From Euonymus europaeus (Eukaryota > Streptophyta > Magnoliopsida > Celastrales > Celastraceae): 64,000 bases of DNA. The notes beneath the pieces are model-generated. The model was not told where the DNA came from. It saw only the letters and a list, made by a program, of their open reading frames with translations, and searched no databases. Location of the stretch: contig OY756968.1 in assembly GCA_963580455.1 (NCBI GenBank), positions 19,747,996 through 19,811,995 on the forward strand. The letters are read 5' to 3'. This document shows, piece by piece, positions 1 through 11,366 of this stretch. The first letter of the stretch is position 1. Every line of letters begins with the position of its first letter. The position numbers were made by a program, and so were the translations under genes.

Positions 1-659
1 GGGATTGATTGTTTTTTTTAATTTAAATTTGTCAAAGCCTTGGGCTATTTTTGTGTAGGGATGGGTCTTTTGTGTTTTGGGTTTTAAGCAAGAATCAAAG
101 AAATACAATAAATAAATAACTAAATAGCCCTTGGACAAAATTTGGGTATTACACCCTTCTTGCCTATATTATTATCTTTTTACCATTACATTACCTAATT
201 GATCTTGAAAATAACTTGGTTTGAATTTAAAAGCAATTTCAGACTTGGTTCATGATGCTTGGTAAGTGATTTACTATGACAAGATATACACGCATACTAC
301 TCTTTGATATCTTTTCCTTACATTTGTATGTGGGATTTGATCTCTTCCATCTATATTCTTCTGCCCTCATACGTGTTAGAGATTTATTAAAACCAACTTC
401 AAGAGTAGTTTCTTTCTGAGCACATTCCAGTGAGACTTGAAGTTGAAGTTAAGAGTTATGTGATGTTTGAATATCTTAATATTTTGAGACAAATGTGTCA
501 ATTTTGTTGATTCCATTTATATTGAAATCTCTTGTGGAATTCATAGTGGATTATTTATGGTTGCAATCTTTTTTCTTAGAATAATGAAGGCATAGAACCT
601 ATATGTTGTTCTTGTTTTAGGTATTTTACTCGAAGACGAGAAAAGAATAAGCATAGTGG
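1..659. other. AT-rich intergenic sequence
   Basis: I see no coding region, RNA gene or clear element end in this stretch. It is AT-rich with many stops in all frames. Confidence 0.5.
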
Positions 660-1911
660 GTGCTTGATGTGTGTATTTTATAATATATTTAGTTGCATAT
701 TTTTTATCAAAATTACCCCATTTTGACTAAGGATTGAGTTGGTATTACAAGATTTATTGTGATTTCATTATGGAGAAGTTGAAGGGAAGTCGTAATTGAG
801 TTGGAGTGCATTTGGAGAAGAATCGGACTATTGTTTACACAAAAATAGATTTGGGTGCTCAATCCACCCTCGAGCGCCTAGGAAGACAAACAGTGCATGA
901 GGCAATTTCGAGCGCCCAATGTCACGCTTGATGCACAATTGATCGTGCGGGCCCAATGAGAATTATGCTAATTTTGAAGGAAACTTATTCTGATTGGTTT
1001 TTTATGATTTAAATGTACACTAATTGATGGAGGTTTAGGGATTTTTTTCACTATAAATAGGTCTCCAAACATATTAGAAAAACACTCTTCACTCTTATGA
1101 AGATTAGTCGCTTTTGCTTGTGAGAAACAATTACTCAACTTTCCTCTTCTCGTTCTAGTATTCAATTCATGGTTTATTCTTCCCTTTCTTTGATGTTTAT
1201 TGTTATGAGTTGTAAATGAAGTCTTATTTAGGAGATGATTTAGCCAAGCATGATAATTACAAGTTAAATTCTTTCAAGCTTTCAATTAAATCCATGGTTC
1301 TAGTCTCTAATTTTCATGTTTTAAATTATATTGCTTGTTTTAATTGACTGATCAACGATTGAATTAGCATATATACTCATCTAGTTAAATCATATGAACG
1401 ATAAGTATTTATGTCTTTAGGTAGAACTGAAATTAGAGAAATTAATTGTCGACTACTCTAATAAGGGTTTAGGAAATTAATTGGTTGTGATAGTTCTTAT
1501 ATTCTTAATTTTTAATTTAATTTTTTGTCTAAAGGTTGTGATCAAATAGGATTAGATCATGATTGATAATACGTGTTGTTGTCATGATCAATGGATCAAC
1601 ATAGTTTGGTGGAAATCAACCTTAGAGTAGGAATTGTTATTGATGCTTAATCTTTATAAACTTATAATTGAATTGCTTGGTGAGGTCATACCCTAGTTCC
1701 TTCTCTCCTTGAATTTCTAGCTCACTTGTTTTACTTGCTTTTTGTTCATTCTCATATCGCATCCTAAATTCTCTTTATTTTAATTGTTGTTTACATTAAA
1801 GTTTCGTACACTATTCGATTGAACTTATCTTTGCGGGATTGATCTCATATTTACACCTTTTGTGTTACTATCATACATTCACCTGCGAGTATTTTTATAT
1901 TAGTACTAAAG
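660..1911 (+). repeat. decayed LTR-like relic (R1), probably Ty3/gypsy
   Basis: No coding frame is present. The organisation resembles the Athila-type LTRs elsewhere in the window: a block with repeated GAGCGCC motifs near 870-920, a TATA-like CTATAAATAG near 1052, a long AT-rich middle, and an end zone with GGGATTGATCTC and CCTGCGAGTA near 1836-1892, where the intact LTRs carry a GGATTCGACC / CTTGCGAGTA-like signature. I could not fix either end or a target duplication, so the limits are approximate. An unrelated intergenic sequence is the alternative. Confidence 0.35.
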
Positions 1912-3762
1912 TTGTTTTAGGTGGTGCCACGAAGTCTCATAAGCTTCTAAAACTTTAGAAGAGACGTTCAAATTCTCAAAATTTGATGGTGCTTCTGATG
2001 AGAGAAACAGTTGGAGTGTCATCATGTACTCAACTTCGCTCTGTGGCTGAGATCGATTTCTCAGAGAATACATGTTCGTAGTTCTTTGATGGAAAACTTG
2101 ATAAGGCATTGAATGTTGGGGTGCCATGTTCTAGAGGTGTCGAGACATGTGAGACTAGCCGATAAACTTTTGTTACTATAGTTGAGGCTTTTGTATTGAT
2201 TGAAAAGTCCAAAGACAATCTTGAATGTGATCGATTTTTATCCCTAGAGAATGAGAGATTTTTGAAGGATTATTTTGGTACTTAGTATTTGGCTTCAGCT
2301 TCTCAATTTTGTGTTCGTATTGGTGGAAAAATTGGTGAAAAAAATGAAGTCACCAATTTTATATATATATATATATATATATAAAAGAACTCCTTTAGTG
2401 TTTCAGTTAAAGGAAACTTCTTTAGATCTTTATCTAAAGGAAACTCCTTGTATATCTAAATCAAAACAGGGTTAGAGTTTTAGGTCTCTTTTTATAGTAT
2501 AAATATGTATGTTTTTCAAATTCAAAGGAAAGATGATATATTCTTTTATTTACAACAATCTTTTTGATATATTTGAGATTTTGTTGATCCACTTTAGTTG
2601 AGTAAAATGGGGGAGAGTTGGTGGGTGTTTCAATTGAGATTTTGGATGGTTCTTGGAATAAAAACTTTTTCTCATTGAAATTTTGTATAACCTTCATTCG
2701 TAATTATTACAATGATAATTAAAAATACATTGATAAATAAATACTCATGTTTGATATACATGTATATTATTTATCTAGGTAATCTTTTTAGACAATTTTC
2801 TTCATATCTTGGGTGAAATAGTTACTCATGAGAAGAGATGGATAATGATTACTCTAGTAATACATTACACTCCTATTTATTATCCTCTTATCAAACACAT
2901 CCTTAGGGTAGCCATTTTGCTGAACTTCGTTAATATTTTGTCTTCTGTGATTGTCATTATTCTTGATTTTATTTTCTCATATATACATAATACTAATACG
3001 GAATAAAATGTGAAAGAAAGTTTCTCATGGTGCCACATCACCAAACATGCTTACATAGCAATCTATCTATACATGTCTATACATGATACTAACATGGAAT
3101 CAATAAAATGTGAAAGAAAACTTCTCATGGTGCCACATCACCAAACATGCTTCATAGCAATTGCACACCTGGATAATATGAGTTAAATATTAATATTAAT
3201 AATTATTTTTAATGTGCAGTCTGTTTCCCAAAGAGTCAAGCAGAGCGGCCGTTCTTCATTCATGCATCTCATAAATCTACAGATGCAAGCGACTTCTCTG
3301 ATTTCAGTTCGCCCAACGAATATGCTACGATACATGGCATTTGTCTCCTCTGTCATGTTTATCTCCTCAGCACCCCTTGGTATGCTTCTGACTTCCTATT
3401 GTTTTTTTCCATTAGCATGTCCCAGTCATCTCTTTTGCGTTAACGCTGAATGACAAACTCATCTTTGGATCACGATTGATGAGTTACGCTAAACCACCAT
3501 AATAAATGTTGGTGCCACTGCCAACTCTACTTCAACAATCAGGGCATGGATTATGTCAATTGACTAATTTTTAGAATTACGGCCCTTTTCAATCTCTTCC
3601 TCCCATCTTTCTCTAAACTGATGAGGAGCGGATTTGACTTTGTATAGTGTATTGAATTTCACTCTTCTTTACCCAATCTCATTCACCGCCTTTTCCCTGT
3701 TGATCCTCTGAAGTTTGTCTTCACTAGGTACATACTCTCATCTTATGTTTGATAATGGGTTT
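1912..3762. other. AT-rich sequence without recognisable gene
   Basis: Only short shadow ORFs occur here. The stretch holds a TA microsatellite near 2360-2383 and a two-copy tandem duplication at 2977-3161. No conserved domain was recognised. Confidence 0.5.
2977..3161. repeat. two-copy tandem duplication, period about 100 bp
   Basis: The block containing AATAAAATGTGAAAGAAA and CATGGTGCCACATCACC occurs at 3002 and again at 3102, with a few substitutions and small indels. The copies also share the preceding CATA-ATACTAA segment. It is not part of any element I can delimit. Confidence 0.8.
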
Positions 3763-4164
3763 TGTTACCAAACGGTATACACAATATGCAGCGGAAAACT
3801 ACAAAATAATACTTTTATAGTGTGCTTGTATGAACAATTTTTCCAGTACCCCGATCGTATGAAATCCTCTTGTACCGTCCTTGATCAAATAATACCACCG
3901 GTAGAACTCCGATTGTACGAAGTCTCTAGTTTGTCCACCGGAATCACAAAAGCCAAGATCAATCAATAAAACTTTGGTGTCACACACCACAAATGGAAAC
4001 TTTCTAAAAATATAAGGTTTTCTTTTCCAAGAAATTTATATTTGTATTAAACAATTCAATTCATGCAATTGAATTGTCATTTCAAGTTGTACAATTTACA
4101 ACTTATAATGAACCCAAAGTGTGTTGTCGGCACAATGTGTTGGCAACCACTTTTAGGTGCTTCA

Positions 4165-4204
<40 letters not shown>

Positions 4205-4434
4205 ACTAATTAAATATGGTTTCATAATTGATTAATTTGTCATGTGCTAGCATTATTAATCAATCAGATTCAATCCAGTTTACAATAAACCTTATTTAAT
4301 TAATAATTCGATTATTTTCATCTTATGAAAATTATCGAATCCACACAGTTCTCTTAATAACCTTAGCTGAAACAAATTTCCGTGATTATTTTATGTGTGA
4401 CTTTCTAGGTTCATTACCGATTAGCAATGAGAAT
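3763..4434 (-). mobile_element. copia element C1, 3' LTR, distal piece
   Basis: This is the outer end of the 3' LTR of a minus-strand Ty1/copia element. On the minus strand it ends ...GGTAACA, which pairs with the TGTTAGATA start at 45232 as the short inverted repeat expected of LTR ends. The piece runs up to the T1 insertion (duplication AGAAT, 4430-4434) and resumes at 14363. A TA microsatellite lies near 4170-4201. The outer end rests on the TAACA match and on loss of element character beyond it. The host target duplication cannot be checked because the other end of C1 is missing. Confidence 0.6.
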
Positions 4435-4813
4435 TGTGGGGACATAAATCAGGGGTCCACGTGGCAAAAGAAGATGAGGCGCAAGGGAACTTCAGAACAA
4501 GAAGGAAGGAGAAGCAATGAAGTTGGCCGAACTTATATACTATAGAGTTCGGCCATATGCCACTTGGCCAAATCCCTCATTAGGGGAAGATCGGCTTGTT
4601 TCTTTGTACGAAGGGAAAGATAGCCGACCTCTCCTTAATAAATAAAGGATTAATATAGTTATAGGTGGGTCCAATCTCATAAATGAGATATGTAATTATT
4701 ATGTTCTGGATCCCTATAAATAAGAGATAAAAAATAGGGAGAAGGGACTTTTGGTGGGAGAAAAAGAAAAAGAGTTGAGAGAGTATTCTTGAGTGTTTTT
4801 TTTTGATACCACA
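4435..4813 (+). repeat. T1 5' LTR (379 bp)
   Basis: Starts TGTGGGGACAT and ends GATACCACA. It carries a perfect 10-bp inverted repeat, TGGCCGAACT / AGTTCGGCCA, at 4524-4533 and 4546-4555, and a TATA-like TATAAATA at 4715-4722. The matching copy is at 13979-14357. Confidence 0.95.
4715..4722 (+). promoter_or_regulatory. T1 LTR TATA-like box
   Basis: TATAAATA about 100 bp before the LTR end, a usual place for the RNA start of a plant LTR element. The same box occurs in the 3' LTR. Confidence 0.55.
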
Positions 4814-4815
4814 TT

Positions 4816-4833
4816 TGGCGACCACAGTGGGAG
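4816..4833 (+). other. T1 primer binding site
   Basis: TGGCGACCACAGTGGGAG begins two bases after the LTR. It starts with TGG, as required to pair with a tRNA 3'-CCA end. Tat elements often use tRNA-Arg; I could not compare it with a tRNA set. Confidence 0.8.
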
Positions 4834-4863
4834 TCGTAAGCAAATCCACGTTACGAAGAAAGA

Positions 4864-7800
4864 ATGGCGGCGATTAGATCGGAAGCAGTCGGGCAAAATG
4901 ATTCCCAAAACCTCCTACAAGAGGAGGAAGCCCTTCGGGACGGGATGGAGAATGTCACAATTCGCCCCGCTGCTGAAGAAGTTGAGGATGAGATTCAACG
5001 GACAACCCGTTACCTCGAGACGTTAAAACGAGATTTGGCAGTCGTAAACCAAAAGGGGAAACGCCCAATGGTTAGTCCTCCGAAAAGATCCCTAGGGGTG
5101 GAGAGGGAAGCCCCACAGATGGAGAGGAGATACTCTCCAGATCGACATTCCACCACCAGGAATGAGTATGAAAAACGTGAACGCGGACGATATTGGGGGG
5201 ATGACCGCTATTTGCGTCGTGCTGACAGTCATGAAAGGCTTAGAGAAGTAAAGCACCAGAAAATTAACGAGGAGCCTGACTCACGGAGGGCTGATCTCAT
5301 CTATGGAGCTCAGGAACGAGCCATGAAGGCATTAGATGAAATGACTTCATCCCCATTCACCAGGGAAATTAGAAAAAGTGAGGTTCCGAGAAGACTGGTG
5401 GTACCAACCTTTGAACACTACAATGGCCGAACGGATCCAGTCGTTCATTTGGACCATTACATGAGAAAAATGATCCTATGGGTCGGGGAGGAGGCCATCC
5501 TGTGTAAAGTCTTCCCCTCATCCTTGGGGCCTGTCGCCGCCCGATGGTTCCATCATTTGGCGCCGAACTCGGTGTCAACTTGGAGGGGTTTGGCCAAGCA
5601 ATTTATAAACCGATTTATTGCGGGGAGTCATGAGCCGAAGACCTTGAGCAACCTTCTCACGATGAAGCCAGATAGTGGGGAGTCTATGACCGACTACCTA
5701 GCCAGATATCTGGAATTGTGCGCCGATGTTGACGGGTGTGACGATCATATGACGGCTACCTCCTTCAAATTAGGATTGCCCAGCGGAAGTAGGCTAAAAG
5801 AGTCACTGACTCTGTATGAGCCAAACTCGATCGAGACCCTGCAGGATAGGGTGAGAAGATACGCTAAGGTAGAAGCAAAGGAAGACGTTGGGAAGGCGAA
5901 ACAACCACTCTCCCCAAAAACGGATGCGGCCAAATTGCAACAAGGAAGAACAGGAAGTGACAGCAGATCATATGGGTACCGATCATATCAAGGAAGACCG
6001 GATAGGGGGCAAGTCAATTCTTTGGAATTTAATACCCCCATCCATCGGATCTTCGCCGAGATCAAGGATGAGCCGTACGTTATCAGACCACCAAAACTCT
6101 TCAGCAATCCAAAAACAAGGGATACAAAGAGACTTTGTGCATTCCACAAAGACCATGGTCACAAAACAGGAGAGTGTCGTAACCTTCGGACCCATTTAGA
6201 GGAGTTGGCCAAGCAGGGGAAGTTATCGAAATTTCTAAGAAATAGTGCAGCAGAGCATCCACATGCGGAAGAGAAAGGTGTAGCTTTAACGGAGAAGATA
6301 TATGATGACCCAATCGAAACAATAGAGGTAATCAACCTCGTCAAGCCTCGTCTGAACGCTAACGTAAACAGCGCTGTAGCCCATCAGCGACCGAGTCCGT
6401 CTGATGGACCGATAGTAAAAAAAGCAAAGAAAACTGGTGTGAATATCACATTTGGGGACGAAGACCTAACGGGGATAGACCCAACTCATAATGATGCCCT
6501 AAGAGTGACAATGCGAGTATGTAGGCGAGATGTGAAGCGTGTGTTGGTAGATCAAGGAAGTGCAGTTAATGTGTTGTATTACCCGGTGTTCGAGAAATTG
6601 GGACTTACTCAAGCCGATCTCATGCCGGAGTCAGCCTGCTTAGTCGGATTCAATGGCCACCAGGTGTACCCGATCGGGAAAGTGATAACAGACGTCAGGG
6701 TTGGGCCAAAAATAGTCTCAACAGAGTTCTTGGTTGTTCAAGGGAGAACGGCCAGTAATGCAATATTGGGCAGACCATGGCTACATTTGGTGGAGGCTGT
6801 TCCGTCAACCTACCATCAGATTGTCCGCTTTCCACACGACGGCAAGATGTGTGAAGTCAAAGGGGATCGACCAAACCCATCAACAAAAGGGGCCAACATG
6901 GTGAGGGAGACCCACCAAGTCAGTACCATGGTCGGAGAATCAGAGGTGGAGGCTGAGCCAGGCACCGATCCAGAGAAAAAATCCAAGGAAAAGTTGGAGA
7001 AAATTTGGATTGATGTAGACGACGAGGAAAGATACTTCTTGATAGGAGCTGATCTTCCCACCAACGAGAAGGAATCCCTGATTGGTTTATTGAAAAGAAA
7101 TGTAGGAGCATTCGCCTGGTCTCCACAGGAGATGCCAGGGGTTGATTACTCGGTTGCAAGCCATCGATTGGCCGTTCGACCGCAATTTAAGCCTATCATC
7201 CAAAAGGCTAGGAGGTCGGCCTTGGCACATGCAGAGGCCGTGGTGAAAGAAGTTCAAAAGCTTTTGGAGGCAGACGCTATTCGAGAAGTAGAGTACCCGG
7301 AATGGCTATCAAACACAGTCGTGGTCAAGAAGAAGAACGGAACTTGGAGAGTTTGTGTAGACTTCATCGACTTGAATAAGGCGTGCCCAAAAGATTTGTT
7401 CCCTCTCCCAAAAATTGACCAGCTGGTGGACGCCACATCGGGGAGCCAGAGGATGAGCTTCCTGGACGCTTATAGGGGATACCATCAAATACCAATGAGG
7501 ATTGAAGATCAGGAGAAAATTTCGTTCATCACTCCGAGGGGAACGTACTGTTACAAGGTCATGCCCTTCGGACTGAAGAACGCGGGGGCAACCTACCAGC
7601 GACTAGTCACAAAATTGTTCGAACGGATGATAGGACGAACGGTTGAGGTGTACATTGATGATATGGTGGTTAAGTCAACACTAGAGGAGGATCATCTTTT
7701 CGACCTTCAATCAGTTTTTGATGTGTTAAAATCTTACCGACTGAAGCTGAACGCTTCAAAGTGCGCTTTTGGGGTGAGCTCAGGGAAATTCCTCGGCCAT

Positions 7801-10224
7801 CTTGTGACAAGGAGAGGGATAGAAGCAGATCCAGACCAGATTGTTGCTGCAGAAAACCTGAGGAGGCCGAACACTATCAAGGAGGTCCAGAGGTTGACAG
7901 GTATGGCGGCCGCCCTCAACAGATTCATTAGTCAATCTTCTGATAGGTGTCATCCATTTTTCAAAATCCTTAAAGGTGGTAAGCGGTTTGAATGGGATGA
8001 AAAATGTGACTTGGCGCTTGACGATTTAAAACGTTATCTCCAAAGGGCTCCGCTTCTTGCAACCCCGAAAGTCGGAGAAAAGTTGAGGGTGTACCTGGCC
8101 GTTTCCGAAGTGGCTGTCAGTGCAGTCCTCTTAAGAGAAGAGGAGAGGAAAGAACAACCAATTTATTATGTAAGCAAAACATTGCTTGGTGCTGAGACAA
8201 GATACACTCCTCTCGAGAAGTTATTGTATAGCCTGGTGATAGCCACGAGAAAGTTGAATCATTACTTCCAAAGTCATCCAATTGAAGTGGTCACGGCGTA
8301 CCCGTTGAGGAGTATCCTCTCTAGAGCTGATATAACGGGAAGGACTGCAAAGTGGGACCTTGAACTGGGACAGTATGAACTACAATTTGTCCCCAGAACG
8401 GCCATTAAGGGACAAGTCATGGCAGACTTCTTAGTTGAGTTTTCCATTCCACCCCCAGAAGAACGAGAAATGCTTTGGGTCCTAGAAGTTCTCCCGCCCA
8501 ATACATGGGAACTAATGGTAGACGGATCTTCAAACAGAAGAGGCTCAGGAGCAGGGATAGTGCTGACTTCCCCAGAGGGACTCATTATCGAGCAGGCCAT
8601 TAGGCTAGGTTTCAAAACAATAAACAATGAGTCAGAGTATGAAGCACTTTTGTGTGGCCTTCGAAGTGCACTTAAGCTTGGGGTAAAAAAGTTAAAAATT
8701 AATTCGGATTCGCAATTGATAGTCAACCAATTGACCGGACAGTATTCCGCAAAAACAAAATCCATGATTGCATATCTAGCCGAAGCCAAGAGAATGTTGC
8801 AGAAACTCAAAGACTTTGAGATCGAGCAGATCCCAAGAGGACAGAACACTCATGCTGACGCTTTGGCCACTCTAGCCTCTGCCGAACAGGATGTTGTAAG
8901 GCGGACGATAACCATAGACATTTTAGAGGAGCCAAGCATATTCGCGGAAGGACCAGAAATTGAACAAACGGAATTGACGCCCAGTTGGATGGATCCCTTG
9001 ATTCGATACCTCGAAAAGGGAGAACTTCCGGATCATGTGAAAGAGGCACGAAAGATCACGATGAAGTCCTCAAGATTTTGGCTCTCCCCAGACGGAAAGT
9101 TGTATAGAAGATCCTTTTCAGGGCCTTACCTATTATGTGTCCCTCCAGAGAAAAAGGATCATCTACTGTATGAAATACATGAGGGAAGCTGCGGAGCCCA
9201 TACTGGTGGACGATCAATGGCTCAGCGGGCTATTACACAGGGGTATTGGTGGCCACGGATGCACGAAGATTCGAGGGCGTACACAAGGAGTTGTGAACAG
9301 TGCCAAAAATTTGGAAATATCCCACGACAGCCAGCAATAAGCTTAAGCACTTTGACAAGTCCATGGCCCTTCGCCCAATGGGGACTAGACCTCATAGGTC
9401 CGTTGCCAAGGGCGACAGGGGATAGGAGGTATTTGATAACGGCTACCGATTACTTCACGAAGTGGATCGAGGCAAAGCCATTAGCAAAAATTACGGACAC
9501 AGAGATAAGAAAATTCGTATGGGAATACGTCATAACAAGATATGGTATTCCATACGCACTGGTTACTGATAACGGAACCCAGTTTCATAGCAGGGCGTTC
9601 CAAGATTTTTGTTCAGGGTATGGGATAAAGAACAAATATTCAACACCGGCTTACCCTCAAGGTAACGGTCAGGCCGAGGCCTCGAACAAAATCGTTCTTG
9701 ATGGACTAAAGAAACGTCTAGAACATGCAAAGCGAAGATGGGTTGATGAACTCCCGAGTGTACTCTGGACTCAGAGAACTACCCCAAGAAGGTCCACCGG
9801 ACATACACCTTTCTCCCTCACTTATGGAATGGAGGCAGTTATCCCATTGGAGATCGGTCTCCCAACCATCAGGACTACTGCCTTCGAAATGGGTGAAAAT
9901 GATGAATCCGTCGCGCTACACCTAGATCTCAGTGAGGAAAAAAGGGAACTTGCCGCTCTAAAATTGTCCTCCTACCAGCACAGTTTAAAAAATCTTCATG
10001 AAAAACACGTTCGAATGAGGAGATTCCAACCTGGAGACTTGGTACTTAGGAAAGTACTTCTTAACACCAAGAACCCGCAGGACGGAAAATTGGGGGCAAA
10101 TTGAGAAGGCCCATACAAAGTCAATGCTGCAGTCGGCCATGGGGCATATAAGATCGAGGATATGTCCGGAAAAGTGATCCAGAGGCCTTGGAATGCAACA
10201 AACTTGAGGAAGTTCTTTGTTTAA
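4864..10224 (+). CDS. T1 gag-pol polyprotein with an in-frame TGA near its end
   Basis: One frame encodes the whole polyprotein for the particle, cleavage, reverse transcription and integration. Start chosen: the ATG 50 bp after the LTR. Domains by residue: gag 175-335; a knuckle at 425 with spacing CX2HX4HX4C, so His replaces the second Cys of the usual CCHC; protease D563-Q-G-S; reverse transcriptase with YIDD at 930-933; RNase H about 1045-1180; second archaeal-type RNase H about 1213-1340 (D1220); integrase HHCC zinc site, then D1509, D1569 and E1605 (D,D35E spacing). A TGA at 10102-10104 replaces the expected Trp of the C-terminal GPY/F region. The frame stays open for 39 more codons to TAA at 10222. 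All catalytic residues lie before this stop. There is no chromodomain. Confidence 0.95.
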
Positions 10225-10340
10225 CTAGACTTTTGCTGTAATAAATTGGGGACGCCTATATGAGCGTTAACCTCATCCTACTCCACTTGAGGGTTGAATA
10301 AAGCAAGTCAACGAATTTCCTCATTAAAAAAAATATAATA

Positions 10341-11195
10341 AAAAAGTCCTAGTGACTTCCCTGCAAGGGGTTTGCTAAAAAACCTTAAGGGTTTTCCTCA
10401 ACAAATGAGGTTTGGGTCGTCAGATCGGTCATCAGGCTGCGGACCTAAAAAAGTCCTAGTGACTTCCCTGCAAGGGGTTTGCTAAAAAACCTTAAGGGTT
10501 TTCCTCAACAAATGAGGTTGTGGTCGTCAGATCGGTCATCAGGCTGCGGACCTAAAAAAGTCCTAGTGACTTCCCTGCAAGGGGTTTGCTAAAAAACCTT
10601 AAGGGTTTTCCTCAACAAATGAGGTTTGGGTCGTCAGATCGGCCATCAGGCTGTGGACCTAAAATAGTCCTAGTGACTTCCCTGCAAGGGGTTTGCTAAA
10701 AAACCTTAAGGGTTTTCCTCAACAAATGAGGTTTGGGTCGTCAGATCGGCCATCAGGCTGCGGACCTAAAATAGTCCTAGTGACTTCCCTGCAAGGGGTT
10801 TGCTAAAAAACCTTAAGGGTTTTCCTCAACAAATGAGGTTTGGGTCGTCAGATCGGCCATCAGGCTGCGGACCTAAAAAAGTCCTAGTGACTTCCCTGCA
10901 AGGGGTTTGCTAAAAAACCTTAAGGGTTTTCCTCAACAAATGAGGTTTGGGTCGTCAGATCGGCCATCAGGCTACGGACCTAAAAAAGTCCTAGTGACTT
11001 CCCTGCAAGGGGTTTGCTAAAAAACCTTAAGGGTTTTCCTCAACAAATGAGGTTTGGGTCGTCAGATCGGCCTTCAGGCTGCGGCCCTAAAAAAGTCCTA
11101 GTGACTTCCCTACAAGGGGTTTATCAAGAAACCGTAAGTGTTTTCCTTAAAAAGTGGTCGTCAAATCAGTCTTCAGGCTGTGGGCCTAAAAGAAA
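10341..11195 (+). repeat. T1 tandem array, eight units of 107 bp
   Basis: The word GTCCTAGTGACTTCCCT recurs at 10346, 10453, 10560, 10667, 10774, 10881, 10988 and 11095, exactly 107 bp apart each time. Seven units are nearly identical; the eighth is shorter and diverged. Each unit carries the hairpin-capable AAACC-TTAAG-GGTTT. Tandem repeats between pol and the 3' LTR are known in Tat-lineage elements. The array lies between gag-pol and the 3' end of the antisense gene. Confidence 0.97.
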
Positions 11196-11366
11196 AATAG
11201 TTATCGAATTCGAGATCACTACCCATTTAATTAATTAATTTACTTGTTTAATTCATGAAAAATAATAATTCATGTAAAGCGTAATGAAAAGAAACACAAG
11301 AAAAATGCATTTAAAGTTTAAAGCTGGTACATGAAGGAAATGTTATTCGAAAAGGTAAAAACTAAG

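Noticed and set aside
1906..2218. Minus ORFs of 62-73 residues as a gene fragment
   Set aside because: Short, overlapping in two frames, no recognised domain and no conserved neighbour.
8274..8849. 191-residue minus-strand ORF
   Set aside because: It lies opposite the second RNase H of T1 gag-pol, shows no domain and follows from codon bias of the real frame.
10341..11195. CRISPR-like regular array
   Set aside because: Whole 107-bp units repeat with no unique spacers, and the setting is a plant retrotransposon.
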